From Bradyrhizobium sp. U87765 SZCCT0048 (GTDB lineage Bacteria > Pseudomonadota > Alphaproteobacteria > Rhizobiales > Xanthobacteraceae): a DNA stretch of 64,000 nucleotides. Made by a program: the position numbers and the translations under genes. The stretch is taken from assembly GCF_018131225.1 (NCBI RefSeq), contig NZ_JAFCMM010000001.1, forward strand, positions 2,666,001-2,730,000, given 5' to 3'. Positions 8,150 through 17,190 of this stretch are shown piece after piece (the stretch's first letter is position 1; each line of letters starts with the position of its first letter). Under the pieces are notes generated by a model. The model was not told the origin of the DNA, searched no databases, and worked only from the letters and a program-made list of their open reading frames with translations.

Positions 8150-9807
8150 CAAATGCCCCCTGCGGCGCTGGCCGGCTTTGCCACGACCGCAGATGCGGGA
8201 TCGCATTCCGACAGCAAACACCGCGCCGCATCATTATCGGGTTCGTAGTCCAGAACCTTGCGCAGCACTGCGGCCGCAACGTCACGCGCACCAAGCAGAT
8301 GATGGCATGCCGCAATGTTGTAGAGCGTTCCGGTATCTACGCCATAAATGGCCATGGAACGCTCGAAATAGGCCATCGCCCCGGAATAGTCGTCGATGGC
8401 ATAGAGCAGAGCACCGATTCGATTGGCGAGATCGAGCTCCTCCCCAAGCGGAAAGTACATATCCCAGACGCGCTCGACCGCCGCGGCGACATCCAGGCGG
8501 ACGTCTGAATCCATGGCCGGCGCCAGCTCCAGCAGGCGTGGCAAGTAACGTCCGAATTGATGGCTGTCGTACCGGCCGAGGCGCAGATAGGCGAGGATGT
8601 CCTCGACCGCCATGTGCGGAATGGTCGGACGCGCGTGCTTTGTGATGCGATAGAAGCTGTCGGGGCCGAATTCCAGCACATGGTGGCGATAGGCCAGCTG
8701 CGTCTCGGCATGCGCCGAGGCATCCTCCAGCCACAACAGGCCGACGATATCGATGCTGGCACGGTGTTCCGTCGACACCAGCGCCAGCCCGCCCGCATCG
8801 GTACAGGCCTGGACGAAGGCATGATAGTTGACCGAGAGCGAGAAGCTGCCGTGACGAACGAGGCCGGGCGGCGCGAGGCCCTCGAGTTCGGCAAGACGAT
8901 GATGGCCCTTGTCCGCGGACAGCACCATGGCCCCATGAGCCGACAGGCCGGCCAGCGAGCGGATGGAGCGCAGCCCGGCGGCGGGAACCAGCACGTGGGC
9001 GTCACGCAACTGCCGCCGATAGCGGGACATCAGCTGCTGCAGCCACGGCTCCTCATACGGCGCATCCAGCTCCTCGTCGTCATAATGCACCTGCAGCCGG
9101 TCGAGCAGTTCGGCAGTGTCGAGCGCATCCGGCTCGGTATCGACCGCAAGCGAGACGCCGCAGCTGTAGACGCGTTGGTCCCTGAAGTGAAAGAGATCCT
9201 GCGGAACGCTGTCGAACAGGTAATTGGCGATCACCAGCAGCGGATGAGCGAGACTGTCCGGACCAACCACCTCGCCGCTGACCTGCAAGGTCAACGGCCC
9301 CGGCGCCATCACGTCGCAGCGGGCGATATCGAGGCGACCATCGGCAAAGAATGGCTCGAAACGGGGATGATCACGCCAGAACGAAAAATCGACATCCGCC
9401 GCATCGGTCAGGACATAGCGAAAGAGCTGTGGCCGGAGACCGGCGTCGGCGCAAAGGCTTTCCAGCCGCTTGAGGAAATGAAAAGCGAAGCGACCGGAGC
9501 CCGCTCCCAGCTCGCAGATCGTGAGCGGCTCTGGCTGCGGCGCGAGGCGTTGCCGGTCGCGCCAGAACGCCAGCGCGATTTCGGCATAGGCGTTGGCGAT
9601 GGTGGGGTTGCTGGTGACGTAGTGAGGGACCTCACCCAGCCGCCAGGCATCAATGCCGCGTTCGGCAAAATAGCGCTGCTGCAGCTGCCAGATCATCGAC
9701 CGGGAAAAGCGGGCCCGCTTTTCCAGCACGAACCAGCCCGGCTTGCCTGACGGCAACGCGACATCATCGGCGGCCGGAGGGGAGCCCGCCGCACGTTCGC
9801 CCGCCAT
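8149..9807 (-). CDS. MidA-like class I SAM methyltransferase with C-terminal TPR region
   Basis: A 552-residue protein. Residues 25-110 resemble the start of MidA/NDUFAF7-like methyltransferases: 'FSRSMIWQLQQRYFAERG', then 'VTSNPTIANAYAEI', then the SAM-binding motif 'ICELGAGSGRF' at 97-107. MidA relatives methylate arginine on a protein partner. After the methyltransferase core, residues from about 455 form TPR-like helical repeats ('SGAMAYFERSMAIYG', 'AAAVLRKVLDYEPDNDAARCLL'), so this is a methyltransferase-TPR fusion. It is the first gene of the cargo operon and is translationally coupled to cargo C. Whether it modifies an eCIS part, a cargo or something unrelated is inference. An in-frame stop lies just upstream of the ATG, which fixes the start unless a rare codon is used. 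Confidence 0.75.
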   Translation of the reverse strand: MAGERAAGSPPAADDVALPSGKPGWFVLEKRARFSRSMIWQLQQRYFAERGIDAWRLGEVPHYVTSNPTIANAYAEIALAFWRDRQRLAPQPEPLTICELGAGSGRFAFHFLKRLESLCADAGLRPQLFRYVLTDAADVDFSFWRDHPRFEPFFADGRLDIARCDVMAPGPLTLQVSGEVVGPDSLAHPLLVIANYLFDSVPQDLFHFRDQRVYSCGVSLAVDTEPDALDTAELLDRLQVHYDDEELDAPYEEPWLQQLMSRYRRQLRDAHVLVPAAGLRSIRSLAGLSAHGAMVLSADKGHHRLAELEGLAPPGLVRHGSFSLSVNYHAFVQACTDAGGLALVSTEHRASIDIVGLLWLEDASAHAETQLAYRHHVLEFGPDSFYRITKHARPTIPHMAVEDILAYLRLGRYDSHQFGRYLPRLLELAPAMDSDVRLDVAAAVERVWDMYFPLGEELDLANRIGALLYAIDDYSGAMAYFERSMAIYGVDTGTLYNIAACHHLLGARDVAAAVLRKVLDYEPDNDAARCLLSECDPASAVVAKPASAAGGI

Positions 9808-9979
9808 CGGTTCGTCGATCTGTCGCGACTTCGCCTCCCGTCAGCCGGTGGCGCCCATCGTTTCGAGCAAGGGAAGGATAGCAGGTTCCCGCGCGAACGG
9901 AATAACACCGCCGGGATGCTTGCTGGCCCATGCACAGCAAAATCCGGACGCCGCCGCCATCGGCAGGCGCCCGCAGGGA

Positions 9980-11911
9980 TCAGATCGGACCGAGGATCCC
10001 CCTCGTGGCCTGGTCGAGCTCCTCGACATAGCGCCGGCGGGCGAAGGATTCGGTCAGAAAGCCGATGACCTTGTGGCTGCCGCCGGCCTCGACCACCGCC
10101 AGCACCTCGGCCTCGGCGGCGTCGAAGATCTTCATGGCGGTCTTGACGTTCATGGCCGGCAGCAGCACGTCGTCAAAGTGTCGGGCGAGGTCGACCACCT
10201 GGATATCGTCGGCGATGCTGTCCAGCTCGCTGGAGTAGAGCTCCGGCAGCATCACAAGCCCGCAATAGTCCTTGGCGCCGTTGACCAGAATGATCGCCTG
10301 GCGCGACCCCAGCACGAAATCGCGGCGGCACTCGGCGATGGTCGCGTTGACCGGGGCGGTGGCGACATCGGTGCGCATCATGCGCTCGACCGTGAGATTG
10401 CGCAGCCATCCGACATCGTTGGCGCTGCGGATGGTCTCGCCACGCAGATGCAGGCGCCAGGTTGAGAACGAGTGCCCGAACAGCGCCCGCACACAGACGC
10501 TGGTGACGATGCAGGCCGCAAGCACCGCGGCGGCGACATCGATGCTGCGGGTCATTTCCAGCACCAGAAACGACATGGTCAGCGGACCACCGACAATCGC
10601 AACCCCCAGCGCCGCCATGCCGGCCAGCGCGCTCGCCAGCGGATCCAGCGGTACATCGAACATCGGCAGGTGCAGCACCATGGCATAGAGCTTGCCGATC
10701 AGGCTGCCGACGAACAGCGAGGCGAAGAACAGGCCGCCGCGGAAGCCCGACGCCAGCGAGATCAGGCAGGCGCACAGCTTCAGCACGATGATCGTGGCAA
10801 TCAGGCCCATGGCCATGTCACGGTGCAGGTCGAGCACCATGGCGCCGTGGCCGGCGGCCAGCACCTGCGGCGTGACAAGCGCCAGAGCGCCGATACACAG
10901 CCCGCCGATCGGGGTGCGCAGCCAGACCGGCAGCCATGGGCGATGGAACAGGCGCTCGACCAGCGCCGAGCTGCGCATCACGATGATGCCGATCGCCGCG
11001 ACGATCAACGCCAGCACGATCAGCGCGAGATACTGTTCGCCGACGACCGCGCCGACCTGCGGCACGTCAAGAGAGTATGGCGCGCCGCCAAGCCAGCGCG
11101 CCACCAGCGAGGCGGATAGCGACGCGGCGAGAATCGGCGCGGCGCTGCTGACCGAATAGACGCCGACGATCAGCTCGCAGGCGTAGAATGCCCCGGTGAT
11201 CGGCGCGCCGAATGCCGCCGCGATCGCCCCCGCAGCCCCGCAGCCGACGATCAGCCGCAGGTCGTTGCGCCGCAGGTTGAAGAAGCGGCCGAGCAGCGAA
11301 GCCGCGCCGGCGCCGATCTGGGTGTAGCCGGCCTCGAGCCCCACCGACGCGCCGCAGCCGTTGGAGATCAGGGTCTGGCTGGAGACGATGACACTGTCGC
11401 GCAGCGACAGGCGGCCGCCGCGCAAGGCATTGGCCTCGATCGGATCGACGGCACTCGAGATCTTCCATCGCCGGCGCTGCCATTCCATCAACCCGAGCAG
11501 CAGGCCGCCCGCGGTCGGCGCAATCAGCGCCGCCCAGGGATTGACGATCTCATGGGCGCTGAGACGAACGTCGATGGGAATGCCGTAGATCAGGACATGG
11601 GCAATCTGGGCGATTTCGCTCATCAGCGTCACCACCGCGCCGGCAATGACGCCGACCAGCAGCGCCAGCGGAATCAGGAAGAATTCGTTGCCGCGAAGCA
11701 GCGCGCGGAGCGTCGTGGTCACGCCGCTCGCACCGACGTGGCTGATGAAACGGCCCACGCCCGGAAGCTTCAACACCTGCAATCCTCGAACCAGCACGAC
11801 CAGACGGCGGATGCGCCGCGGGCATACCGGGGCGCCATCGTCAGTGTCATAGGTTCGAACATCCGGCGCCGCAACCTCAATTGCTTCCGAAGACGTGGTC
11901 ACTGCAGTCAA
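9980..11911 (-). CDS. ClC-family chloride channel/transporter with CBS domains
   Basis: About 643 residues. The membrane part carries ClC signatures: 'GCGASVGLEAGYTQIG', the counterpart of the GxEGP filter stretch that keeps the gating glutamate, and 'GAAGAIAAAFGAPITGAFYACEL', the equivalent of the G(K/R)xxxxGxxxG-AxLFxxE region. About ten hydrophobic helices are visible. The last 170 residues form two CBS modules beginning 'VERMMRTDVATAP', which usually bind nucleotides. The role is anion (chloride or related) exchange or conductance at the inner membrane. The start codon is uncertain: the longest frame begins with TTG only 2 nt after the GMC gene's stop, and GTG at 11899 is an alternative; neither has a clear ribosome-binding site. 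Position suggests it is last in the operon that starts with the TetR gene. Confidence 0.85.
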   Translation of the reverse strand: MTAVTTSSEAIEVAAPDVRTYDTDDGAPVCPRRIRRLVVLVRGLQVLKLPGVGRFISHVGASGVTTTLRALLRGNEFFLIPLALLVGVIAGAVVTLMSEIAQIAHVLIYGIPIDVRLSAHEIVNPWAALIAPTAGGLLLGLMEWQRRRWKISSAVDPIEANALRGGRLSLRDSVIVSSQTLISNGCGASVGLEAGYTQIGAGAASLLGRFFNLRRNDLRLIVGCGAAGAIAAAFGAPITGAFYACELIVGVYSVSSAAPILAASLSASLVARWLGGAPYSLDVPQVGAVVGEQYLALIVLALIVAAIGIIVMRSSALVERLFHRPWLPVWLRTPIGGLCIGALALVTPQVLAAGHGAMVLDLHRDMAMGLIATIIVLKLCACLISLASGFRGGLFFASLFVGSLIGKLYAMVLHLPMFDVPLDPLASALAGMAALGVAIVGGPLTMSFLVLEMTRSIDVAAAVLAACIVTSVCVRALFGHSFSTWRLHLRGETIRSANDVGWLRNLTVERMMRTDVATAPVNATIAECRRDFVLGSRQAIILVNGAKDYCGLVMLPELYSSELDSIADDIQVVDLARHFDDVLLPAMNVKTAMKIFDAAEAEVLAVVEAGGSHKVIGFLTESFARRRYVEELDQATRGILGPI

Positions 11912-11913
11912 AA

Positions 11914-13518
11914 TCAGCTGAGCGCGGCGGCGCGGATCATATCCGCGGCTTTCTCGCCAATCATAATGGTGGGCGCATTGGTGTTGCCGCCGATCAAGGT
12001 CGGCATCACCGAGGCATCGGCGATCCGCAACCCCTCGACGCCGTACACCCGCAGGGCGGGATCGACCACCGCGAGCGGATCATTGACCCCCATCTTACAG
12101 GTTCCGACCGGATGATAGACCGTATCGACCCGGCGACGGAGCACCGCACGGATATCATCGTCCGAGCGCACGTCGGCGGTGAACATATCCGCGGTCTGCA
12201 GCGCCCGCAGCGCCGGCGTCTCCAGCAGGCGCCGGGTGGTCTTGAAGCCCGCGACCATGGCCTCCATGTCCGCGGCCTCGCCGAGGAAATTCGGGTCGAT
12301 CGCGGGTGCCTGGGCGGGATCCGCGCTCTGCAACCAAACGCTGCCGCGGCTTTCCGGCCGCAGCAGGCAGACGTGGCAGGAGAAGCCCGCGCCCCAGCGC
12401 GGCTTGCGGCCGTGGTCGTCGACCATGGCCATGCAGAAATGCAGCTGGATGTCGGGCATCGCGAGGTCCGGCCGCGTCTTCAGGAAGCCGCCGCATTCGG
12501 CGACATTGGACGTCATCGGCCCGCGCCGCTCGCGCCGGTATTGCGCGATGCCCTTGAAGATCCGCTGGATGCCCGCCCATGACAATCCCGTGAAATTCGG
12601 ATTGTCGGAGGCAAAGCCGAACACGAAATCGGGATGATCCTGCAGGTTCTGGCCCACACCAGGCAGATGATGCTCCACCGCAATGCCTTGACGGGCGAGC
12701 GCGGCGCCGTCACCGATGCCCGACAGCATCAGCAACTGCGGCGTCTGGAACGCGCCGAGGCCGAGGATGATCTCGCGGCGGGCACGCAGGATGCGCACCT
12801 CCTTGCCGCGGCGGTATTCGACGCCGACCGCGCGCTTGCCCTCGAACAGCAGGCGTGTGACGAGCGCGCCGGTCTCGACATGGAGATTCTGGCGACGCCC
12901 CATGAATGGATGGACATAGCCCCGTGCCGCGCTCCAGCGCTCGCCATTCTTCTGGGTCACCTGGTAGACGCCGAGGCCTTCCTGCTCCTCGCCGTTGAAG
13001 TCATCGTTGATCCGGAACTGGGCCTCTCGCGCGGCCTGCAGGAAAATCTCCTGCACGGGGTTGTCGCTACGCAGGCCGCCGACATGGAGCGGGCCGCCCT
13101 TGCCGTGATAGGCGCCGTCGAGCTCCTCATTGTCTTCGGAGCGCTTGAAATACGGCAGCACGTCGTCATAGGACCAGCCGGTGTTGCCAAGTTCGGCCCA
13201 GTGGTCGTAGTCCGCCCGGTGCCCGCGAATATAGACCATGGCGTTGATCGCCGAGGAGCCGCCGAGGCCGCGCCCCCGTGGCTGATAGCCGATGCGTCCG
13301 CCGAGACCTGCCTGCGGCACAGTCTGAAAGTTCCAATTGTTGACCTTGCCGGACACCATCAGGATCAAAGCGCCGGGCGTGGTCACCACCCAGTTGTCGT
13401 TGCGGCCGCCGGCCTCGAGCAGCGCCACTCTCGTGTCGGAATGTTCCGAAAGACGGCTCGCCACCGCGCATCCGCCCGACCCGCCGCCGACGACGATGTA
13501 GTCAAAGATCTCGGTCAC
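11914..13518 (-). CDS. GMC-family FAD alcohol dehydrogenase (AlkJ/BetA-like)
   Basis: A 534-residue flavoprotein starting with GTG, preceded by GGAGGAAA. The Rossmann FAD motif 'VVGGGSGG' lies at residues 9-16, followed by an acidic 'LLEAGG'. The GMC signature 'GRGLGGSSAINAMVYIRG' is present. Near the C-terminus are 'TVYHPVGTCKMG' with the catalytic His and 'GGNTNAPTIMIGEKAADMI'. The family oxidises alcohols (choline, long-chain alkanols, polyethylene glycols) and passes electrons to the quinone pool. Similarity of pattern favours an AlkJ-like aliphatic alcohol dehydrogenase, but choline cannot be excluded. It follows an aldehyde dehydrogenase in the same operon, so the pair can take an alcohol to an acid. 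Confidence 0.85.
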   Translation of the reverse strand: MTEIFDYIVVGGGSGGCAVASRLSEHSDTRVALLEAGGRNDNWVVTTPGALILMVSGKVNNWNFQTVPQAGLGGRIGYQPRGRGLGGSSAINAMVYIRGHRADYDHWAELGNTGWSYDDVLPYFKRSEDNEELDGAYHGKGGPLHVGGLRSDNPVQEIFLQAAREAQFRINDDFNGEEQEGLGVYQVTQKNGERWSAARGYVHPFMGRRQNLHVETGALVTRLLFEGKRAVGVEYRRGKEVRILRARREIILGLGAFQTPQLLMLSGIGDGAALARQGIAVEHHLPGVGQNLQDHPDFVFGFASDNPNFTGLSWAGIQRIFKGIAQYRRERRGPMTSNVAECGGFLKTRPDLAMPDIQLHFCMAMVDDHGRKPRWGAGFSCHVCLLRPESRGSVWLQSADPAQAPAIDPNFLGEAADMEAMVAGFKTTRRLLETPALRALQTADMFTADVRSDDDIRAVLRRRVDTVYHPVGTCKMGVNDPLAVVDPALRVYGVEGLRIADASVMPTLIGGNTNAPTIMIGEKAADMIRAAALS

Positions 13519-13574
13519 GTTGCATTTCCTCCGGCCATGTCACGCTCTTGCGCCGCGCGTTCTGCGATCGACAT

Positions 13575-15008
13575 TCAGGACATCAGGCGCATCAGTTTCA
13601 TCAGCCGCGCGATCTTCGCCCCATAAGGCGGACGCAGATCGGCGAACCTGTTCCAGGGCGAGCGGAAGAACACCGGCTTCAGCTTGCTGAGTGTGGTGAA
13701 GCCCCACTCGCCGTGATAGGCGCCGCAGCCGGACGCTCCGACCCCACCCATCGGCTGATGCGCCTGCGTGAAGTGGAACAGGCAGTCGTTCACGGTGACG
13801 CCACCGGACACGGTGCGAGCCAGCACCTCGTCGCGGGCGGCGACGTCCTCGCCGAACCAGTAGAGCGCGAGTGGCCGCTCGCGGGCGTTGATCCAGGCGA
13901 TCGGCTCGGCCCGGTCGCGATAGCCGAGGACGGGCAGGACCGGACCGAAGATCTCCTCCTTCAGGAGCGTCATGTCCGGCGTGACGCCGGTCACCACTGT
14001 CGGCGGAAACTTGCGCCGGGACTTCCAGGCCGGGTCGGACGGATCGGCGCCACGCAGCACCTGCGCGCCACGCGCGGCCGCATCGGCGACCAGCGCCTCG
14101 ATACGGGCATAGTGACGATCGGAAATGATCGCGGTGTAGTCGGGATTGGCCGGATCGGCGCCGTACATCGCCGTCATCGCCGCCAGCAGGCGGCCCGAGA
14201 AAGCCGCTGCGCTCGCCTCGGGCACGAACACATAGTCCGGCGCGATGCAGGTCTGGCCGGCGTTGAGCAGCTTGCCGTAGGCGATGCGCGCGGCGACCTC
14301 CGGCAGGTCGGCGGACGGGTCGACGATCGCCGGCGACTTGCCGCCGAGTTCGAGCGTCACCGGCGTGAGGTTGCGACCGGCGGCGGCGGCGACCAGACGG
14401 CCGACGCGCGTCGAGCCCGTGAAAATGAGATGGTCGAACGGCAGGACCGCAAACGCCTCGGCGACATTCTCCTCGATCCCGGTCACCACCATCTCGGCCG
14501 GATCGAAGCTGCGCGCGACCACGTCGCGCAGCAACGCGGCGAACTGCGGCACGAGCTCGCTCGGCTTGATCATCACGCGGTTGCCGGCCGCCAGCGCCGC
14601 CACCGCCGGCGCCAGCGTCAACTGCAACGGATAGTTCCAGGGCGCAATGATACCGATCACGCCGAGCGGCTGCGGGATCAGGCGGTTGCGACCCGGCAGG
14701 AACTGGAGCTCGGTGCGCACCGTCCGCGGCGCCATCCAGCGCCGGAGGTTTTTTGTCGCGTGCCGGATCTCGCCACGCACGAACATGATCTCGGCGATCT
14801 GCGTCTCGATGGCTGAGCGATGGCTGAAGTCGGCGGCGATCGCCTCGGCGAAGCGCGCCTCGTTATCTGTGACGAGGGCCCGCAATCGGGCCAGGCGGTC
14901 GAGCCGCTCGGCGAGCGATGGCGCCGGCGCGCTGCGTGACAACTCGATTTGTCGACGAAACAGCTCGTTCAGCCCCGACGTCGCGGACATGCCCAGCGGT
15001 TGATCCAT
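13575..15008 (-). CDS. Aldehyde dehydrogenase, coniferyl-aldehyde/fatty-aldehyde type
   Basis: A 477-residue NAD(P)-dependent aldehyde dehydrogenase. The start ATG is chosen for its strong upstream AGGGAGGA. The general base Glu is in 'LELGGK' (about 220), and the catalytic Cys is in 'NAGQTCIAPDYV' (Cys254). Other family blocks are 'IIAPWNYPLQL' and 'FGPVLPV'. The short length without a long N-terminal arm, and 'RTELQFLPG', match the coniferyl aldehyde dehydrogenase (CalB-like) branch, whose members also accept fatty aldehydes. It lies between the MFS transporter (16 nt upstream) and the GMC alcohol dehydrogenase, consistent with stepwise oxidation of an imported or desulfated alcohol. Confidence 0.85.
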   Translation of the reverse strand: MDQPLGMSATSGLNELFRRQIELSRSAPAPSLAERLDRLARLRALVTDNEARFAEAIAADFSHRSAIETQIAEIMFVRGEIRHATKNLRRWMAPRTVRTELQFLPGRNRLIPQPLGVIGIIAPWNYPLQLTLAPAVAALAAGNRVMIKPSELVPQFAALLRDVVARSFDPAEMVVTGIEENVAEAFAVLPFDHLIFTGSTRVGRLVAAAAGRNLTPVTLELGGKSPAIVDPSADLPEVAARIAYGKLLNAGQTCIAPDYVFVPEASAAAFSGRLLAAMTAMYGADPANPDYTAIISDRHYARIEALVADAAARGAQVLRGADPSDPAWKSRRKFPPTVVTGVTPDMTLLKEEIFGPVLPVLGYRDRAEPIAWINARERPLALYWFGEDVAARDEVLARTVSGGVTVNDCLFHFTQAHQPMGGVGASGCGAYHGEWGFTTLSKLKPVFFRSPWNRFADLRPPYGAKIARLMKLMRLMS

Positions 15009-15024
15009 CGTATCCTCCCTGCTG

Positions 15025-16311
15025 CTATCCTTTGGCAAGAGCTGCCGTCGGCTCCGGTTGTGCATGAAACGCGCCGAGCCGCGTCTTGGCGTGCTCGGGG
15101 CGAATGAAGACCATGCCGATCACCCCGCCCGCCAGCATGACGAGCCCGCAGACCACAAAGCCACGGTGAAAGCCGTCGAGCGGCGTCGGCGCGGTTTCGA
15201 TCAGGCTGCCCATGATATAGGGCGCAAGCAGGCCTGCCATGGTGCCGATGGCATTGCCGATCGCGAGCATCGCGCCGCGCTGGCTGTCGGGCGTGATCTC
15301 GCCGACCACCGCGTGGGTGATGACGTAGATGATCGAAGGCAGCGACATGCCGACGATGCCGACCGCAACCTTGAGGGCGATGTTGTCGATCAGCGGCAGG
15401 CAGGCGAGAGCAACGCCGCCGATCGCGACGCAGGCTCCGCCGAGACAGCCGCGCGCCAGGCGGCTCGAGGTTCCTCGCGCCATCAGCCGCTGCGAATACC
15501 ACCCGAGCGTGATCACGATGATCACGCCGAGCCCCGATGTCAGCGCCGTCAGCAGGCCGACGCTGCCCTGCGCGAAGCCAAGACCCTTGACGAAATAGGC
15601 CGCCTGCCACGACAGGCTCAGGGACAGCGCCCAATATGCGCCGAAGAACGCGCACCAACTGGCGATGATGGTGGGATTGAGCATCAGGCGAGCATAGGGA
15701 ATGCGCTCGCCGCTCGCGGCGGCATGGCCGTCGTCGAGGTGCCCTTCGCGGCCGAGCAGAGCCCATGTCGCACACCACACCAGCCCGGCGATGCCGAGGG
15801 CCGCGAACGCGGCATGCCACGACCAGCGCACGATGATCAGGTTGAGCAACGGCAGCGCCACCATGATGCCGATCCCTGCGCCCTGCGCGATGATGGCCGT
15901 CGGCAGCGTGCGCAATTCGTTGGGAAACCACTTGTAGGTGGCATGCAGCGCCACCGGATAGGCAGGCCCCTCGCCCGCGCCGAGAATGACGCGGCAAGCC
16001 ATCAGCGTGCCAAAGCTGACGCTGCCGACCATCGGAAACTGCGCCAGCGCCCATACGAGGCTCATCGCCAGCAGCACCCAGCGCGTCTGAATATGGTTGC
16101 AGACGAAGCCGACAGCGACCGACGACAGCGCGAACAGCAGGAAAAAGCTCGATCCGACCAGCCCGAACTTGCTTGGCGTCAGCTGCAGCTCTTCCATGAT
16201 GGGAACGGCCGCCAGACCAATGATCGCCTTGTCGGCGAAATTGATCAGCATGAAGAAGAACAGCAGCCCGACGACCAGCCAGCCCCCTGGCTCGATTTTC
16301 CGCCCGCCCAT
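15025..16311 (-). CDS. MFS transporter, anion:cation symporter type
   Basis: A 428-residue membrane protein with about twelve hydrophobic segments. The first segment 'WLVVGLLFFFMLINFADKAI' and the loop 'RVILGAGEGPAYP' are typical of ACS-family symporters, which import organic anions such as tartrate, phthalate or glucarate with protons. The ATG at 16311 is preceded by GAGGGATGAGG and preferred over the ATG five codons upstream. In this operon the natural guess for cargo is a sulfate ester or the acid or alcohol derived from it. That is inference from neighbours only. Confidence 0.85.
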   Translation of the reverse strand: MGGRKIEPGGWLVVGLLFFFMLINFADKAIIGLAAVPIMEELQLTPSKFGLVGSSFFLLFALSSVAVGFVCNHIQTRWVLLAMSLVWALAQFPMVGSVSFGTLMACRVILGAGEGPAYPVALHATYKWFPNELRTLPTAIIAQGAGIGIMVALPLLNLIIVRWSWHAAFAALGIAGLVWCATWALLGREGHLDDGHAAASGERIPYARLMLNPTIIASWCAFFGAYWALSLSLSWQAAYFVKGLGFAQGSVGLLTALTSGLGVIIVITLGWYSQRLMARGTSSRLARGCLGGACVAIGGVALACLPLIDNIALKVAVGIVGMSLPSIIYVITHAVVGEITPDSQRGAMLAIGNAIGTMAGLLAPYIMGSLIETAPTPLDGFHRGFVVCGLVMLAGGVIGMVFIRPEHAKTRLGAFHAQPEPTAALAKG

Positions 16312-16368
16312 CGCCTCATCCCTCATGTCGTTTTATATCGTTGATGTTGCCCGGCAGTACACCCCCCG

Positions 16369-17067
16369 CTATTTTCGCCGCGGCGGGCGCGCAGGCGCCT
16401 TGCGGGGCGGCGCCCCGACCACCGCGGCGAGCTGCAGGAACAGGCAATCGCCGAGCCTTTCGGCCATCTCGTCGTCGCCGATCCTCAGCGGTCCGGGATC
16501 GTTCAGCACGGCATTGACCAGCGTGCCGAACACCACCTGGAAGCCGAAGCCGATGGCGCGGGTCTTGGCGGCCTTGCGATCCCTGCCCATGGCGCGCAGC
16601 AGCAGCGGCGTCGCATGCGCGACCGTGCGCCGGCCCAGCTCCTTGAAACGCGTCCAGCGCGTCGGACGGGTGTCGCCATGTTGCAGCGCCGCGCGCACCA
16701 CGCCTTCGTGATTGCTCATCCAGGCCGCGATCTCGCGGACCAGCACGCGGCAGAGGGCGCCGAGATCGGCCTCCTTCAGCACCGCATCCTGGATGGGCAC
16801 CAGGTTGGCCTCGCTGTTGCGCGCGGCAAGCTCCAGCAACGCATTGAAATAGACTTCCTTGCTCTCGAAGCGGCTGTAGAAGGCGCCGACCGTGACATCC
16901 ACGGCGGCACACAACGCTTCGATCGAGAGCTCGTCCAGGCTGTGCCGACGCAGCATGTCCTCGCCGGCTCGCAGCAGCGCGGCAGTCGTCTCACGACTGC
17001 GTTTCTGACGCGACGGCGTCACGCCGGGCAGGTCGTCGAGGTCGGAGAACTGGAATGTCATGGGCAT
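16369..17067 (-). CDS. TetR/AcrR-family transcriptional regulator
   Basis: About 232 residues. An N-terminal helix-turn-helix spans roughly 25-70: 'SRETTAALLRAGEDMLRR', 'LSIEALCAAVDVTVGAFYSRFESKEVYF', a textbook TetR recognition helix. The rest is a helical ligand-binding domain. The frame stays open far upstream, but that part is antisense to the arylsulfatase, so the gene is taken to start at the ATG at 17067 (or 17061). It heads the leftward MFS-dehydrogenase operon and is divergent from the sulfatases. Two inverted repeats lie between the two starts, so it probably represses both directions and responds to a substrate of the pathway. Confidence 0.85.
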   Translation of the reverse strand: MPMTFQFSDLDDLPGVTPSRQKRSRETTAALLRAGEDMLRRHSLDELSIEALCAAVDVTVGAFYSRFESKEVYFNALLELAARNSEANLVPIQDAVLKEADLGALCRVLVREIAAWMSNHEGVVRAALQHGDTRPTRWTRFKELGRRTVAHATPLLLRAMGRDRKAAKTRAIGFGFQVVFGTLVNAVLNDPGPLRIGDDEMAERLGDCLFLQLAAVVGAPPRKAPARPPRRK

Positions 17068-17081
17068 TGCATCCGGGGCAG

Positions 17082-17109
17082 AATAATCATAATGATAATT
17101 CCAATTATC
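17082..17109. promoter_or_regulatory. Overlapping inverted repeats between TetR gene and sulfatase genes (candidate operator)
   Basis: AATAATCATAATGATAATT at 17082-17100 is a 19-bp palindrome with one mismatched pair. It overlaps GATAATTCCAATTATC (17094-17109), a perfect 7-bp inverted repeat with a CC spacer. The stretch is strikingly AT-rich in GC-rich DNA. It lies 14 nt before the TetR start and about 80 nt before the arylsulfatase start. This fits a TetR operator controlling both transcripts. Confidence 0.6.
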
Positions 17110-17190
17110 TTTTTGGCAAGACCTCGTCGAGAGGGCGGAGCGACAGCCGGCAGATGCAACCGCCGCGGCGCCGAAAGGGAGTGAACGGCC

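Noticed and set aside
7013..8248. Rightward open frame of 411 codons
   Set aside because: Antisense to cargo C, whose eCIS core domain is unmistakable.
12634..13626. Long rightward open frame (330 codons)
   Set aside because: It is antisense to the GMC dehydrogenase, which has clear FAD and active-site motifs. Long antisense frames are expected at this GC content.
13548..16344. Two rightward open frames of over 420 codons each
   Set aside because: They mirror the aldehyde dehydrogenase and MFS genes. Their translations are rich in Arg, His and Gln without any domain.
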